From positions 3,976,243 through 4,040,242 of the forward strand of contig NC_049907.1 in assembly GCF_001411555.2 (NCBI RefSeq): a stretch of 64,000 nt of DNA. The letters run 5' to 3'. Source of the DNA: Juglans regia (lineage: Eukaryota > Streptophyta > Magnoliopsida > Fagales > Juglandaceae). The notes beneath the pieces are model-generated. The model saw nothing but the letters and a program-made list of their open reading frames with translations, was not told the DNA's origin and searched no databases. The translations under genes were made by a program, and so were the position numbers. The first letter of the stretch is position 1. Each line of letters opens with the position of its first letter. Shown here piece after piece: positions 46,215 through 57,775 of the stretch.

Positions 46215-46850
46215 ACCGTTTTAGTTACCCTGATTTGGAGCCTGTCATGTATTATATATCCCTAATAGCTAAGGCTCTGTACTTTGTTTTGCTAGGCCCA
46301 TACATGATTATTTTGTTTGGATCGTACATGATCTATGTCATCCATCGTATCTCAGCAATGAGCAGCACTACACTTTTCGAAAAAAGCTCCCGAATACACT
46401 TCTCGAACAGCACATTTCAGTTTTTTATTTATTTTTTCTTTTTTTCTTATATTTTTTTAATCATCATAAATATTTAAAAAAAAAAAAAAATTCACAATAT
46501 TATTAAAAAACACTTTTTTAATCATTATGGAAAAAAAATCATTTGGGACACTTTTTGAATCCCGAATTCGGGACGTTTAGCATTTCTCCTCAGCAATTTG
46601 AGAGGACACGACTATGTAATGGGCGGGACTTGTCTGGTGCATTTCTGCAACCTTTTGAGATCATTAATTTGTATACCCGTATTTAAATCGTTTTGGTCGC
46701 ATAAAACTTGGAAATGTGTCCAACGGCATGAGGCCATGGCGAAAGACGACTTAAGGTTCGATTCTTAATATAGCTTTTGAGTTGCTACAGATTTCTATAC
46801 TTTAGTGATGGTTATTTATCTTCAACAGTCGCATTGTAAGCCATTATGAT
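46215..46850. repeat. Segmental duplication, unit 2 (second half)
   Basis: It resumes unit 2 with GGAGCCTGTC and CTGTACTTTGTTTTGCTA, matching unit 1 at about 41040-41330, then TTTGAGATC.TC/ATTAAT and GTATACC.GTATTTAAATCG. A MULE MITE interrupts it at 46360-46588. Confidence 0.7.
46360..46588. mobile_element. MULE-type MITE, 9-bp duplication and empty site known
   Basis: A 229-bp element flanked by identical CTCAGCAAT (46351-46359 and 46589-46597). The left end GAGCAGCACTACACTTTTCG and the reverse complement of the right end, GAGAAATGCTAAACGTCCCG, pair imperfectly. The middle is AT-rich. Unit 1 of the surrounding duplication has the uninterrupted site (CCATTGTACCAGCAATTTAA, near 41151-41170), which confirms the boundaries. 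Confidence 0.85.
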
Positions 46851-46929
46851 TACAATTTATTATATTCGCGAGCAAGGATAATTTGGTAGAAGATTATTTA
46901 TTAATAATCTTTGCAATTTAATTTGATGG

Positions 46930-47118
46930 AAGACTAAGGATTGATTTGGATAGTGAGTTAAGTTGATATTAGAGTTGGATAAAATATTATTAAAATATTA
47001 TTTTTGTTTTAAGATTTGAAAAAGTTGAATTGTTTATTGTATTTTGTTTAAAAGTTTAGAAATATTGTAATGATTAGATGAGATGAGTTGAAGATAGTTT
47101 ACTGTCCAAATTAGGCCT
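46930..47118 (+). repeat. GTTTGGAT-family miniature repeat, copy 8
   Basis: It starts GATTTGGATAGTGAGTTAAG, with core AAGATTTGAAAAAGTTGAAT then TGTTTATTGTATTTTG, and ends GTAATGATTAGATGAGATGA plus ACTGTCCAAATTAGGCC. The two edges (TTTGGATAGT and ACTGTCCAAA) are inverted, giving the family terminus. Confidence 0.75.
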
Positions 47119-48750
47119 AATTTATTCAGAGTTATCATGAATCATCATGACAATAAATAGACATTGAGCAAGTAGGCCCGGTATGTTGAGCTAGTGGTCA
47201 TGCTTATTTTTGGTGAAAGTAAATAAACTCCACCTTTTAATTTTGGCAATGTCTGAATATGCTATCAATTAATTGCTATGTATTCTCTATTCCCTTTTTT
47301 GTCACTAAAATGACAACTAGTCTTACACCTTAACAAATATGAAATTAAGGTTGTTCATTCAAGTCATTTTTGTTTTTGTTTTTGTCTTTGTTTTTTTTCT
47401 TTTTGGGGAATATTGATAACTGGATTCTAGATGCAACTTTCGGATTGAATAAAATCTTGTCTGAAAATCGCGTCACCCAACCCTGGAGAAATTGATAGCA
47501 AATACAAAAGGATCTTGGACATATAGTTGATCTTGCTAAAAAGTTTTGGCTCGATGTCTCCCACACCTCCATGGTGTACTCCTCGTCTTTGTCTTCAACC
47601 ATCTCATTCTCTTCATGGTTTGGTGAGGGGGTGGCGGCTTCGAGGCTTCGTTACGGTGGCAATGTCGTCCATGGTCAACTCCACCAAAGATCCCGATTCA
47701 AGTGTTATCCTACATGCATTAATAAATACATAAATAATTGAATATATGTATTGTCTCTGTGGCTTTCACAGAGAAAAACAAAGTAAACGAGGTTTTATAT
47801 CTTGAGGCATCAGATGAGCAACGGTGATGATGGCCCAACTGGGGTTCTAGAAATCTATATAACCTTTTTTCTTGTGGTTAACTATTTAATGTACAATGCA
47901 ACATCGTACAGAGAGTATACACCTCATAAAATGGTGATTGTGGGCATATTTAATTGTTCTTATTTATTTGATGATAAATGGTTTGCTATTTCATGGGAGA
48001 ATGTATACATTGTGTAGACCTCAGAAATTCTGTTTGATGACATTATTTTTTATTAATTCGACCGTTTCTTGAAACTTCAAGCAACTTATAACTTTAATTG
48101 GCTCTACCTTCTATTTTCACTCACATTATCTCTTTGTTTTTTTATTCTATCTGTGCTAAAAACGTAATGGGGATTCTGGTTTGAGGTTTTTGGCTTGTTT
48201 CTTTGTTCCAATGCCGTGCTTGATTTGATGAACATCGTCTCCTTGTCAATCATGCAAGTATCAAGCATGAACAAAAACATGCGTGAGAGCGAAGAATGAA
48301 AAAAATGAGGCCTAGATTTTATGGGAGAAAATATGGCACAATGATATACTGCTCGTAGGGCTTGTCGGTGTGGTTGGTCTCAAAGATCGTGGTTGGTCTC
48401 AAAGATCATGGAATAGTGAGGGAAGTGGTCGCATTTGTAGCAGAAAGGGGCATATCCAGATCTTGGCGGTAAAGTCCACGCACGCGAGAAGGGGTTAAGG
48501 ACGGCAGAACAAGTATTGCATATGAATGGAGCATGAGGGTGGGTAGGGATGTCCAAGCAGTAAGAGCCTTGGATTTGGTAGTATGCTCCTTGGTTTGAGG
48601 TCCAACTCTTGGGTGCAAACAATTCTTATGGCCATTGGAGTGGGTGATTGTCTGCATCCGATTGCCGGGTGGGCGAATTGATGCCACCAACATCCGACAA
48701 CACATTTTTTTACAAAAAGATCCAATAAAATTGCATATAATCAATAAATA
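47119..48750. other. Spacer with doubtful coding remnants on the minus strand
   Basis: Around 47345-47640 a minus frame reads MVEDKDEEYTMEVWETSSQN, unrecognised. A minus frame at 48380-48622 has ICNTC, then FCYKCDHFPH about 22 residues later; this spacing slightly resembles a DC1-type (C1-like) zinc domain, but it is too weak to call. A 19-bp direct repeat GTGGTTGGTCTCAAAGATC lies at 48370-48408. No intact gene. Confidence 0.35.
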
Positions 48751-48915
48751 GGGGTACTACCCACATATGCGGGGGCTGGGTCAACCCTTCCCCACACCTT
48801 GCCCCCGCATATGCGAGGGGTAGTGTTTACACCCCCGCGCCCGTGAGGTGAGGGCTGCCCTGTGTTGAGAGGCTGGGGTGGGTGAGATGTTTGCCCTGCC
48901 CCCCGCCTAGTCTAA
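48751..48915. repeat. GC-rich inverted-repeat block
   Basis: TACTACCCACATATGCGGGG near 48754 pairs with CCCCCGCATATGCGAGGGGT near 48801, forming a strong hairpin. More G- and C-runs follow (CCCCCGCGCCCGTGAGG). The style fits a hAT subterminal region, but no partner end was fixed. A somewhat similar block is at 57030-57175. Confidence 0.55.
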
Positions 48916-49054
48916 AGGTACTCATGGCCCATTGGGCCTAAAAATTATTTTTGGGCAAAAAAAAAAAAATAACTATTATATAATTTAAATTGTAAATTAA
49001 AATTTATAAATATAAACATAATTTAAAAACTAATAACTAATAACATAGTTTTTA

Positions 49055-49163
49055 AATTTGTTAGACTGGTATTCATAAGATTGTATTGTCTTGGCCTCTT
49101 ATAAGAAAATTGGCTTAAAAGGCTAAGGCAATACAATCTTGTGAATATAAGTCTAACAAATTG
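49055..49163. repeat. Long fold-back hairpin, arms about 45-50 bp
   Basis: AATTTGTTAGACTGGTATTC then ATAAGATTGTATTGTCTTGG on the left is mirrored by CAATACAATCTTGTGAATAT then AAGTCTAACAAATTG on the right, with about a 20-base AT-rich loop. Roughly 85-90% of arm positions pair. It could be a tiny fold-back transposon or a small-RNA precursor. The sequence alone does not decide. Confidence 0.75.
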
Positions 49164-49192
49164 TATATACATTTATATTTACTAGGTAAGGA

Positions 49193-49217
49193 GCAACGTG
49201 CAAAGCACGTTGTCTAG
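49193..49217 (+). mobile_element. Possible Helitron 3' terminus
   Basis: A hairpin (CAACGTGC, loop AAA, GCACGTTG) is followed after one base by CTAG and then T. Helitrons end in a short GC-rich hairpin close to CTRR and insert between A and T. The context ACTAGGTAAGGAG is also common for such ends. No 5' TC end was identified. Confidence 0.4.
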
Positions 49218-49218
49218 T

Positions 49219-51849
49219 TAGTGAAACAATTTTTTTTTTTTTATAAAAATAATATGGTTTTAAAAAAAAAGAATTAATGAATAATTTAATGATTGAAAAA
49301 AAATAAAATTTAGTAAATATAGAAATGAAAAGTATAATAATTAGAGAGAATGGGTCAGTAGATCAATACTGATCAATGCTGCCATTTTTAGAGTTGACGG
49401 AGACGAATGAAGAAAAATCACTTTTACCCCTTATCACATAATATCTTATCGTTCATAGGTCATATATATACATATGTGATATTATTTATTGTAGGTTATC
49501 TGGATGAGTCTCTTAATTAAATCGTATTAGATATTTTTTAAAATTGGATATCATTATTATAATCCTCAAATGTCATAATCATTTCATCATCTTATGATGT
49601 GCTATTTTATGATTATATGTAAATCATTTATTATATTTTATTTATAAATCTATCATTTAATGTAAAATTGGCAATGGATAGATTTTTTTTATATATAATT
49701 ACATATATTGAATTTAATTTCAGAGTTAGTGATCACTACAATACATGGGAATTGGAATAATATAAAATTTATAAAACAATATTGTTCACATATCAAAAAT
49801 CATTTGACATCACCTAACATCCAAACATAGTACTACCATGCAAATTACATCCACTAATAAGAAGGAAACGTAATAGTTACTTAAATGACAATGCATCAAT
49901 AGCAAAAAGGGCACCTTCCTTGATAAATGAACTCAAGAAAGTATCAGAAAGCTTTTGCAGGATCATCTCAACGATATGTAGAGCTACTAAGAGCACATGC
50001 TGATCCTTTCGATTGAACACTCCGGCCAAAAAACTGCTGATTAGAAAAAAAAAATCTTCAGTTCAAGAGAAATATTATCAGGATTAATACTATAATCACA
50101 AGATAGCCTGGTTCACCTTAAAATGTTGGTATTCTTAAGTAATTCAAGAAGCATGTTAGATTTGCTGAAATAAACTAACTTGTTGATAATAGAAAGGCAC
50201 CCATAGCAAACATATAAATTTGCACCAGAATTAACTACTTGTGCAAGGGGTGAAGGCAACATTACCTGGTATGGAGATGAAATGACGGGCAGACCAACTG
50301 ACGCGAAACTGCAGGGATCGTGGCCTCCATTCAACAAGACATGGAGAGAAGCAGCACGAGGGATGAAACGGTGGGCTGAAGACGTGGGCAGAGGTCTGAA
50401 ACGCAGACCTGGATGCAACGCAGAGGCTGGATCGTGGCCTCACAGCGTGGCTCACAGCAGGGCGACTCAAAACGCATGGCAGGAGACTTGCAACGCAGGA
50501 ACCTGAGCTGGAGACGCGTAACGGGAAGGCTGAAATGCAAAGGCTGAAACGGGGGGCACTCAGAGTATAAAAAGAGCATTTCTCCGTGCGGGTCTCTTCT
50601 CTTTTTTTTTTTTTTTCGGCAATCTTATTTTTTTCTGGGGTTTCTTAGTTCGCTTTTCTTCGAGGGGATTTTCGGTTTCAGACTTTTGTTTTCTTTAGAG
50701 GAATTTACTTTATCAGCTGTGGAGATTCTCGATTTTTTCAACAGTTTTGTTATGCACAAAACAGTTTACTTGTTTTAATTTCTATTTTCTTGAGAGAATG
50801 ATGTTAGGCTAAGTTTACAGCTTGAGCTACAAGATATGGACTCTCTTGCACTAAACTACTGATTAGAGTGATTATGATATGATAAAAATCCATTTTATAA
50901 TTTTGCAAGTTGATTTTGTTGAGATAAGTCAAAACCAAAAACTCTTGTTCATGGTTAGTATTCATAGTAAATTTATTTGCACTTTATAGATACTTTAGAC
51001 TGAAAATCTGGTAGTAAATCTTCATTTTTCGATTGTTAATGCTTAGACAAGATTGACAATTGAGTTATAGAGTTAGACCTCTTAATTAGACTTTGAAAAA
51101 GGAGGAAACATTCTTGTAGCCCAAGTGTTTGACATATTGTGTCACTTGTTTTGATATTACTGCAAGTCTGCAATCTCTACATTACTTGCACTCATTTCTC
51201 TAGCATTCAATTTCTTTTCTCATTTCTTTCTATTTCCATTCATTTTTAAGTCTACAAGCATTTAGAAAATTATTCAAAATAATACAGAAAAGATCCAAAC
51301 CACTCTTCATTAATACACTTCAAATCAGTATATAAATATACTTTTCTTGTTTCTCTTCTTGGTTGCATAAATACCCCTTTCACCAACAAGCTCCTCACAC
51401 AAAATACACTTCATTATATGTTTGCTCAGCATGAATACTATTGTCTATGTGGAAATGACCATGAAACTCATCCATGTACTACTTTAATAGCTTCTGTACT
51501 TGGAAGAAAGATTTAGAAAGCCATCATGCATGTGAGAGATTTCCATTGATTAAGGCTTAGAGAGTCCCCTACGAACAATATTCTCTTCCCCTTAAACCTT
51601 CTCAAGAAATCCCGACCATTGAATCTGCATGCATATGTACAAGACATGCAAAAAATGATCATATATATAAATTAAGACGGACGTTATGTACCGGCCTGCA
51701 GTTAGGACGTTAGATCATGGACACAAGATGCAGCTAATAAAATTAGTTCAAAACGCTGCATAGCTGGCTTGCGGCATAATTAATAATTATGTGTCATGAT
51801 CAAAGACATTCGAAACACCACCTAATTAAACACATTCTTTACATAAATT
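49219..51849. other. Mostly unassigned spacer
   Basis: A GC-rich block at about 50230-50580 has loosely repeated words such as AACGCAG and CGTGGC. It ends in TATAAAAAG (50566-50574) followed by a CT-rich stretch, which looks like a core promoter for plus-strand transcription, yet no coding frame follows. Frames on both strands in the block overlap each other and are not convincing. The rest is AT-rich. Confidence 0.4.
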
Positions 51850-52037
51850 GAACAATATACAAATTCAGCATTCAATTGGCAAGCTCTTATCATGAGAATT
51901 GCATATTGAAAATCAGCAAGTTTATAAACATCATTATTTACATAAATATTATTAGGTTTGACATCTAGGTGAGCAATTCCTCTTTCATGTATAAATTGCA
52001 ACGATTTCTGAGTGCAGTCCTGTGCAATCTTCATGAC
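51850..52037 (-). pseudogene. WEE1: Decayed WEE1-type kinase exon
   Basis: On the minus strand, after an acceptor-like TATAG (52038-52042), the frame reads SLQFIHERGIAHLDVKPNNI then YVNNDVYKLADF. IAHLDVKP and NIYV...VYKL.DF are the catalytic-loop and following region of plant WEE1, the kinase that phosphorylates cyclin-dependent kinases to hold the cell cycle. The DFG motif has become DFQ. Just after it a one-base shift is needed to see SLPIE, and the rest is lost. The exon could never give an active kinase. An open exon of unknown origin lies 286 bp upstream of it. Confidence 0.65.
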
Positions 52038-52323
52038 CTATACATATGAAGAGAATCATAAAAAGAAGAAATTTATCCTAATATGAAAATGAAAAAATGT
52101 TATAAAAAATAAAAATAAAAAAACTGAAAATAGAAAATTACAATCTCAGGTCTGCAACCTATGCACTAAAAGTTGTAGGAGACTTAAATTGGCTAAACAA
52201 CAAAAATTTCACTTCTATCTTATTTATTATTTATATAGACAGAAAATCATATCTTTTTTTAACGAAAAAAATTGTCCACAGAAAATCATATCTAATCATG
52301 AAAAATATTAACATATTACTTAC

Positions 52324-52422
52324 TTCCGCAGCTCTTCCATCAGAACTCCTCTTGACCTTCTCAATGGTTGGCAACGACCTCTTAATCATCAAATTATTAT
52401 GCAGAGGAACTTTTTGAACATC
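52324..52422 (-). other. Open exon-like block of 33 codons
   Basis: It is bounded on the minus strand by GACAG before and GTAAGT after, and is open through: DVQKVPLHNNLMIKRSLPTI, then EKVKRSSDGRAAE. Its phase (0) matches the start of the WEE1-type exon at 52037. I do not recognise the family. It may be an exon of the same decayed or chimeric gene. Confidence 0.4.
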
Positions 52423-52424
52423 CT

Positions 52425-53229
52425 GTCAATATCAACAGTTTCCGTTATTGCACTCCAAATTACAACATTGATATTGCACCCTCAAAAGTACTAAAAAATT
52501 GGAATGTACACCCTTAGTCAATATTCGAAGATCAAGATTGTGTCATGTCGCCCTATTTTCACCCCATTTTCATTCAATAGGCAGAACTGAGAAAAGAGTT
52601 TCTTTTTTCAAGTTTTAATAGTTGAAGCCTGCAATATGTGAAACACCTATTAGCTGAAGGATGGAAACTGTATTTTCTCTAAAAGAAAACAAAGCTTATA
52701 CACATGAAAATTCAATCATCAATCACAAATCCTAACAATTATAAAGAGCACATCAACCAACTCACCAAAAAAAGTAATAACAAGCAAACAAAACAATGGA
52801 AAATACACTTTCCTTCAGCAAACCACTGGGTCATATTCCTTTAGCAATACCTAATAAATTATCTGCTCATTGAAAAATACCAGTTTTTTTTTTTTTTTTT
52901 TTCTAGGTGACAGGTAGGGAAATCCAGCTCAGCTCTTACCCCCGAGGTACAGGGGTCATTGCCATTGGTCAAAGGCCAGTGGGAAAATGAAGTTTTGATT
53001 ATAAATACAGATGTATATACTCAACATGCCTTGTACATGTGAACGGGTGAGAATAACAAAGATGCTGGATTCTTTTGCACGTTTTCACTCTAAATTTTGG
53101 AGAAACAGTTTATTTTTAATATTTATTGTTACAAGAGAATGCATCAGCAGAAAAAATTTATTATGGCTCAGGTTATAGATAGACATCATATAAGAGTAAC
53201 ACAACTGGACCATACAGCTATCTTAGGAG
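52425..53229. other. Spacer, nothing recognised
   Basis: AT-rich with a T18 run near 52884-52901, followed by a short GC-richer part (52900-52980). The T-run may mark a degraded retroposon tail on the minus strand. No gene. Confidence 0.4.
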
Positions 53230-53557
53230 TTCAAATCATTTATATGCGAGCTAAACCAACTCAGATCTATAGAATAAGCAGTTCCAAGTAAAAAACTGAT
53301 GAAGAGAGCCAAAAACAATGGCCATGAACCAACAATCCATCCAAGCCAAAAACTTTGTTAGAAAAGAAAGGAGACAATAAGCATGCATTCAGTCAAGAAT
53401 CCAGATCAATGCTTGAATCTTTCAAACCATGGAAAATGTATCCTGAATAATGGAATAAAGAGAGGAATCACAAAATTTTACATCTTAAAAATGAAAATTC
53501 AGGAGTATTCTAGTAGACTGTGAATTACATTTAAAAATACATTGGCCACCAACCTAT
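53230..53557. repeat. 328-bp direct duplication, copy 1
   Basis: Copy 1 of a duplicated block starting TTCAAATCATTTATATGCGA and ending CACCAACCTAT. By eye it differs from copy 2 at about sixteen positions (about 95% identical), without length change. No reading frame is kept, so it is non-coding. Confidence 0.88.
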
Positions 53558-53879
53558 GTCTTTGACATCTTTTAATTAGTAGTTTGGTCTCTACAAATTC
53601 TGCACTAATCTGAGGTAAGATCTCTCGGATCTGGGATTTAACGTAAAAATAAATCCAGATTCTAAAAATTAGAATAAAGCTATAGATCTGCACAACAAAA
53701 AAAAAGGATCAAACTTTGTACAATAACATATATCATATTTCTCATACCTATGATACGAGGTCCTGAGCATGTTACGAATTGCAAAACAAAAATTGCATAT
53801 TGTTCGCATTATAACTTGTATCTGAGTTCTGAATCTGATAATATATTTTTTTATCAGTAATTTTTTTTTCTGTCATATT

Positions 53880-54062
53880 TTTTTATAAGTAACTGAGAAT
53901 TTTATTGAACTCAAAAGACATAGCTTAGATAGGACGTATACAAAAGAAACACCTAGCTGAAAATAGAAAAAGATCACCTACTTCAAAATAAAAAGAGATT
54001 GAATCTAAAAATAAAAAGGTAATCAAATTATGCAACTTGAAACAAATACAAGTTATAAAACA
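53880..54062 (-). mobile_element. Truncated LINE-type 3' tail
   Basis: TTTTTTTATAAGTAACTGAG then ATTTTATTGAACTC on the plus strand is, in reverse complement, a LINE-like 3' end with AATAAAATTCTCAGTTACTT and a short poly(A). It lies between the two copies of the 328-bp duplication. Confidence 0.5.
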
Positions 54063-54091
54063 GCAGACAAAACAAACAGAATCCAAAAGAA

Positions 54092-54419
54092 TTCAAATCA
54101 TTTATATGCGAGCTAAACCAACTCAGATCTATAGAATAAGCAGTTCCAAGTAAAAAACTGATGAAGAGAGCCCAAAACAATGGCCATGAACAAACAATCC
54201 ATTCAAGCCAAAAACTTTGTTAGAAAAGAAAGGAGATAATAAGCATGCATTCAATCAAGAATCCATATCAATGCTTGAATTTTTCAGACCATGGAAAATA
54301 TATCTTGAATAATGGAATAAGGAGAGGAATCACAAAATTTTACCCCTTAAAAATGAAAATTCAGGAGTATTCTAGTAGACTGTGAATTACATTTAAAAAT
54401 ATATTGGGCACCAACCTAT
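54092..54419. repeat. 328-bp direct duplication, copy 2
   Basis: Same length as copy 1, starting 862 bp downstream. Sequence after the end differs at once, so the edges are sharp. Confidence 0.88.
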
Positions 54420-57400
54420 CTGTGCAATGAACAGAGCCACTGATTAAGTCATCATCACAATTAATCACCGCTCAAAGAACTTTTAACTATGCACCATATA
54501 ACTACACATTACCTTCATCAATAAACTAAATAAAGGCAAAACGAAGTATAGAATTAGGGTCACCACATATTTGGTAGTCAACAACCTTCAAGCATAAAAG
54601 CACTTGTTCAAGACCAAAATCTCCTCCCCAAAAACACTTCAGTCCAGAACAAGTCTTGCAAAAAGAAAAACCTACAAACGAATCTGAGATCAAAAAGAAA
54701 AATGAACCATAAGTTCCAAAATTAAGATAAGGGCTTAACACAATTAAGCAAAGTACAAAAAATTTTATACCTTGTTGGGCCTCAAAAGCATCAAAAGCAG
54801 AACCGTGCACCAGATTCAACCCCTGCCTCAATGTTTCCCATTAATTTTTCCAAAGTTCTTTGCAAATCCAACATGTTTTTCACTTGAAAATGAAACTAAA
54901 ATGGTCGACCATCAATTTCAGGTCTTGGTCGATTCTATATCATGTACTCAATTTCAAAATACTTGAAACAACTCCAGATCACAAAATTCAAACAAACCAT
55001 ATCAGACATCATTTCGAGCATTATCCTCATTCAATAAATAGGAAGCTAGAATATCCTTCGTTTTCATTGAATTAAACAGCACTACCCATATCTTTCGTGA
55101 ACATTCAATCCAGAATTTCTCCAGTTTCGCCTCACAATTGAGTAATTTGAGACCATGAGGAAAGGTAGCCAAACAAAGAAAAATGGGGTCAGTCAAACAA
55201 TCACCTCCAAACTCCACCACCCTAACATCTAATTCAAATTACAACACAAGTTTTTTTTTTTGGATAACCAAATCAATGATTATTGCATTACTTATTATTC
55301 ATTAAAGGAGAAAAATGGTCTCTATGTAAAGATTGTTTTTCTTCTTTTATTTTATTTTATTTTATTTTTCTTATTTTGTTTTCTTCATATTGACCCTCTC
55401 CTAGTTCCCAAAATCCAATAAATACTCTATTCTAGAAGCTGATATTACGACGGTATTTCTTGGTCAACATGCAAAAAGTACGAAAAATTAGGATGGAAAA
55501 ATGAAATTTACCCCGATTGCATGCAGATGTTCTTGAATCGAATCAACTTGTGAAGTACTCAGCAGATCAACTCATTCAGTTTTGTCATCTACCTCAAGGG
55601 CTGCATGGGCATGTTCCTCGACAGAATCCACCTCTCCACGGTGCTGGGTATATTTTTGTTGGTCTTTGCAGTACCGTGCTGTCTGGCTTGCTCCGCTACT
55701 ACTAATGTGCGATCACTGGAAGCGACACCGTGCCAGCCACGGGAGAGATAGAGGCAGAGGGTAACAGATATGGGAAAAATCGACTGTGACACGGCGTGAG
55801 TGAGGAGGATGCCATGCGACGGCGAATCTAAGTGGCTGGTTGAGATCCATGGCGGATCTGAGTGCTGAGCTGCAGTGGGTGGCAGATCTGAGTGTCGAGC
55901 TGCAGTGGGTCCAAATCGGCCACATCTAAGGCGTGGTGGAGGAGATTAGTTCGGCGATGACCTTTGTTCGGCGATATCGGCTGCAGAGAAGGAGAGAGGG
56001 CTCGGGGTGGGGTGTTTCAAAGAAGAGAAATGAGGAAAAAGAGAAAAGAAGAGAGAGAAGAAATAAACAACTTTAGGGTTTTAACAAACGGAAACACTAT
56101 AACAACGAAGTGAAAGGAAAAATAAACTAACACTGAAAAAATAAAGCTCAACAAAAAAAATGAAGGCACGAAGATCAGAAGATAGAAAATGCAAAGAAGA
56201 GAGAAGACGAGATAAAATTTGCTTTGAGAAGAGGAAAGGGAAGATGCAGAGAAAACACGAAAGATAAAAGACTGGAAAAAAACACGCTGCCGACCACCAA
56301 AAGACAATTATACCTCTAAATCTATGGAAAATGCACAGTACCTAAGTATTGAATAGCAGGTCAAAATCGATAAAATACAAAAAAAACGGAAGAAAAAACG
56401 GAAGGACAAGAATTTACTGTTTATTACTGTAGCGGTTCGATAGCCGCTTATATAATAGAAAAATAGACATAAATATATATATGCCCCAATCGTGGCCCAT
56501 GGGTAGATATTTTTGGCCCATGGTTGCAACCATGGGTCATAAAACATGCAAACCCACGGTAGCAGCCAAGGGTCTTTAATTTACAAATTCACAGCTACAA
56601 CTATGGTTTTGGGTTGTAGAGACCCATGGCCAAGCCGTGATCTTATCGTGGTAGATTGCGACTTGGTCATGACCCCTGACAATGGAGAAAAAAACTAGTT
56701 TAGAAGAGTAGGAGAAGAAGAGGATAAGAGAAATGAGAGAGAAGAAAAGGCGGTAAATGGCCATTGAGACATAAAATGGAAGGGAAAAGAGAAGAGGGGA
56801 TATAAGGAGAGAGGATAGAAAGGGAGAGAGGAGAGGAAGGGAGGATTATGAATGCACTGAATGACCATTGTGGCATGAAAGGAAGTGAGAGAAGAGAAGA
56901 GGAGAGAAGAAAGGAAGGGAGGACGACGGGGAAGAAGAGAAATGAGAGGAGAGATAGAAAAGTTACGTATTTATAATTAGGATTTTTTTTTCAATATATA
57001 TGGTACGTATTATATATATATATATATTATGGGCTGAGCGGGGCCAAGGCCCTCCCACCCCTACCTTTGTTGTTGAGTGGCCCACGCCCATTTGATGCGG
57101 GAGGGTAACCTTGCCCGCCTAGGCGAGGGCCAGGTACGGGTATGGGTACATAGCCCCCTGGCCTACAATTTTGACTAGTATGACTTGTACTCTTACGATT
57201 AATCGATACATTCGGTGTCAATAAAAAAATCATAAAATAATAATTATGTTTTGATTAGTATTTGAATATAGCATTTATTGCGCAATTTGTTATCTAATGA
57301 TTTACCATCTTTAATATATCTTTGTTATTTGAGTTTAGGGATATGCAATACTTTCTTCTAGTTCACTTGAGTTTAGGGACATGATATGCAATGCCGCGAA

Positions 57401-57483
57401 TAAAGGTCTAGAAACTACGGCTTCATGGTGGTGCGTTGTGGCTATTTGTCGTAAATCAAAGGACAATTCTAATGGTAGTGTGT
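54420..57483. other. Spacer with possible decayed minus-strand gene pieces
   Basis: Minus-strand frames at 54526-54831 (with AFDAFEAQQ before a possible GTATAA donor) and 55589-55792 might be exon remnants, but I cannot name them. At 56517-56536 lies a perfect 20-bp palindrome, listed separately. From 56690 to 56960 the strand is purine-rich (GAGA/GGA). (TA)n is at about 57011-57027, and a GC-rich block with inverted words (GGGCCAAGGCCC) at 57030-57175. Confidence 0.4.
56517..56536. repeat. Perfect 20-bp palindrome
   Basis: CCCATGGTTGCAACCATGGG equals its own reverse complement. Related words (CCCATGGGTA, CCCACGGTAGC, ACCCATGGCC) lie within 150 bp, suggesting the subterminal region of a DNA transposon. 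Confidence 0.85.
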
Positions 57484-57775
57484 TGTGATATCCCATATGA
57501 TAAGGATATGCGTAGGTAGTGTATGAGATTCCACATTGCTTGGGAAAAAAAAGTTCTTACTAATGAGGCTCAAATTGTATTATTAACCAGTCATTTCGAA
57601 GTATAAGACCATGTGGCTTGGACCTTTCATTGGGATGTTACAAATAGTATCAAAACTTATCTAAATTAGAAATGTGGGATTTGAGTTGTGCCACTTACGA
57701 TGGACTGTGGATTGGCCCATATGAGGACATTTAGAATTTAAGGGGGATATTGTGATACCCTATATGATAAGTGAT
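57484..57775 (+). mobile_element. TRIM-like LTR element, left part
   Basis: LTR 57484-57642 (159 bp) begins TGTGATATCCCATATGATAA and ends GGGATGTTACA. It is followed by AATAGTATCAAAAC, close to the Met-tRNA primer site TGGTATCAGAGC. A short internal part of about 108 bp without coding capacity ends with a polypurine stretch AAGGGGGATAT. A second LTR begins at 57751 (TGTGATACCC) and breaks off at about 57775. Such short LTRs with an empty interior define TRIMs. Confidence 0.65.

Noticed and set aside
48380..48744. DC1-type zinc-domain protein on the minus strand
   Set aside because: Only one weak Cys pair arrangement fits; the His and remaining Cys positions of the domain are missing.
50113..50579. 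Overlapping minus- and plus-strand frames in the GC-rich block
   Set aside because: They come from loosely repeated AACGCAG/CGTGGC words and contradict each other; no homologue recognised.
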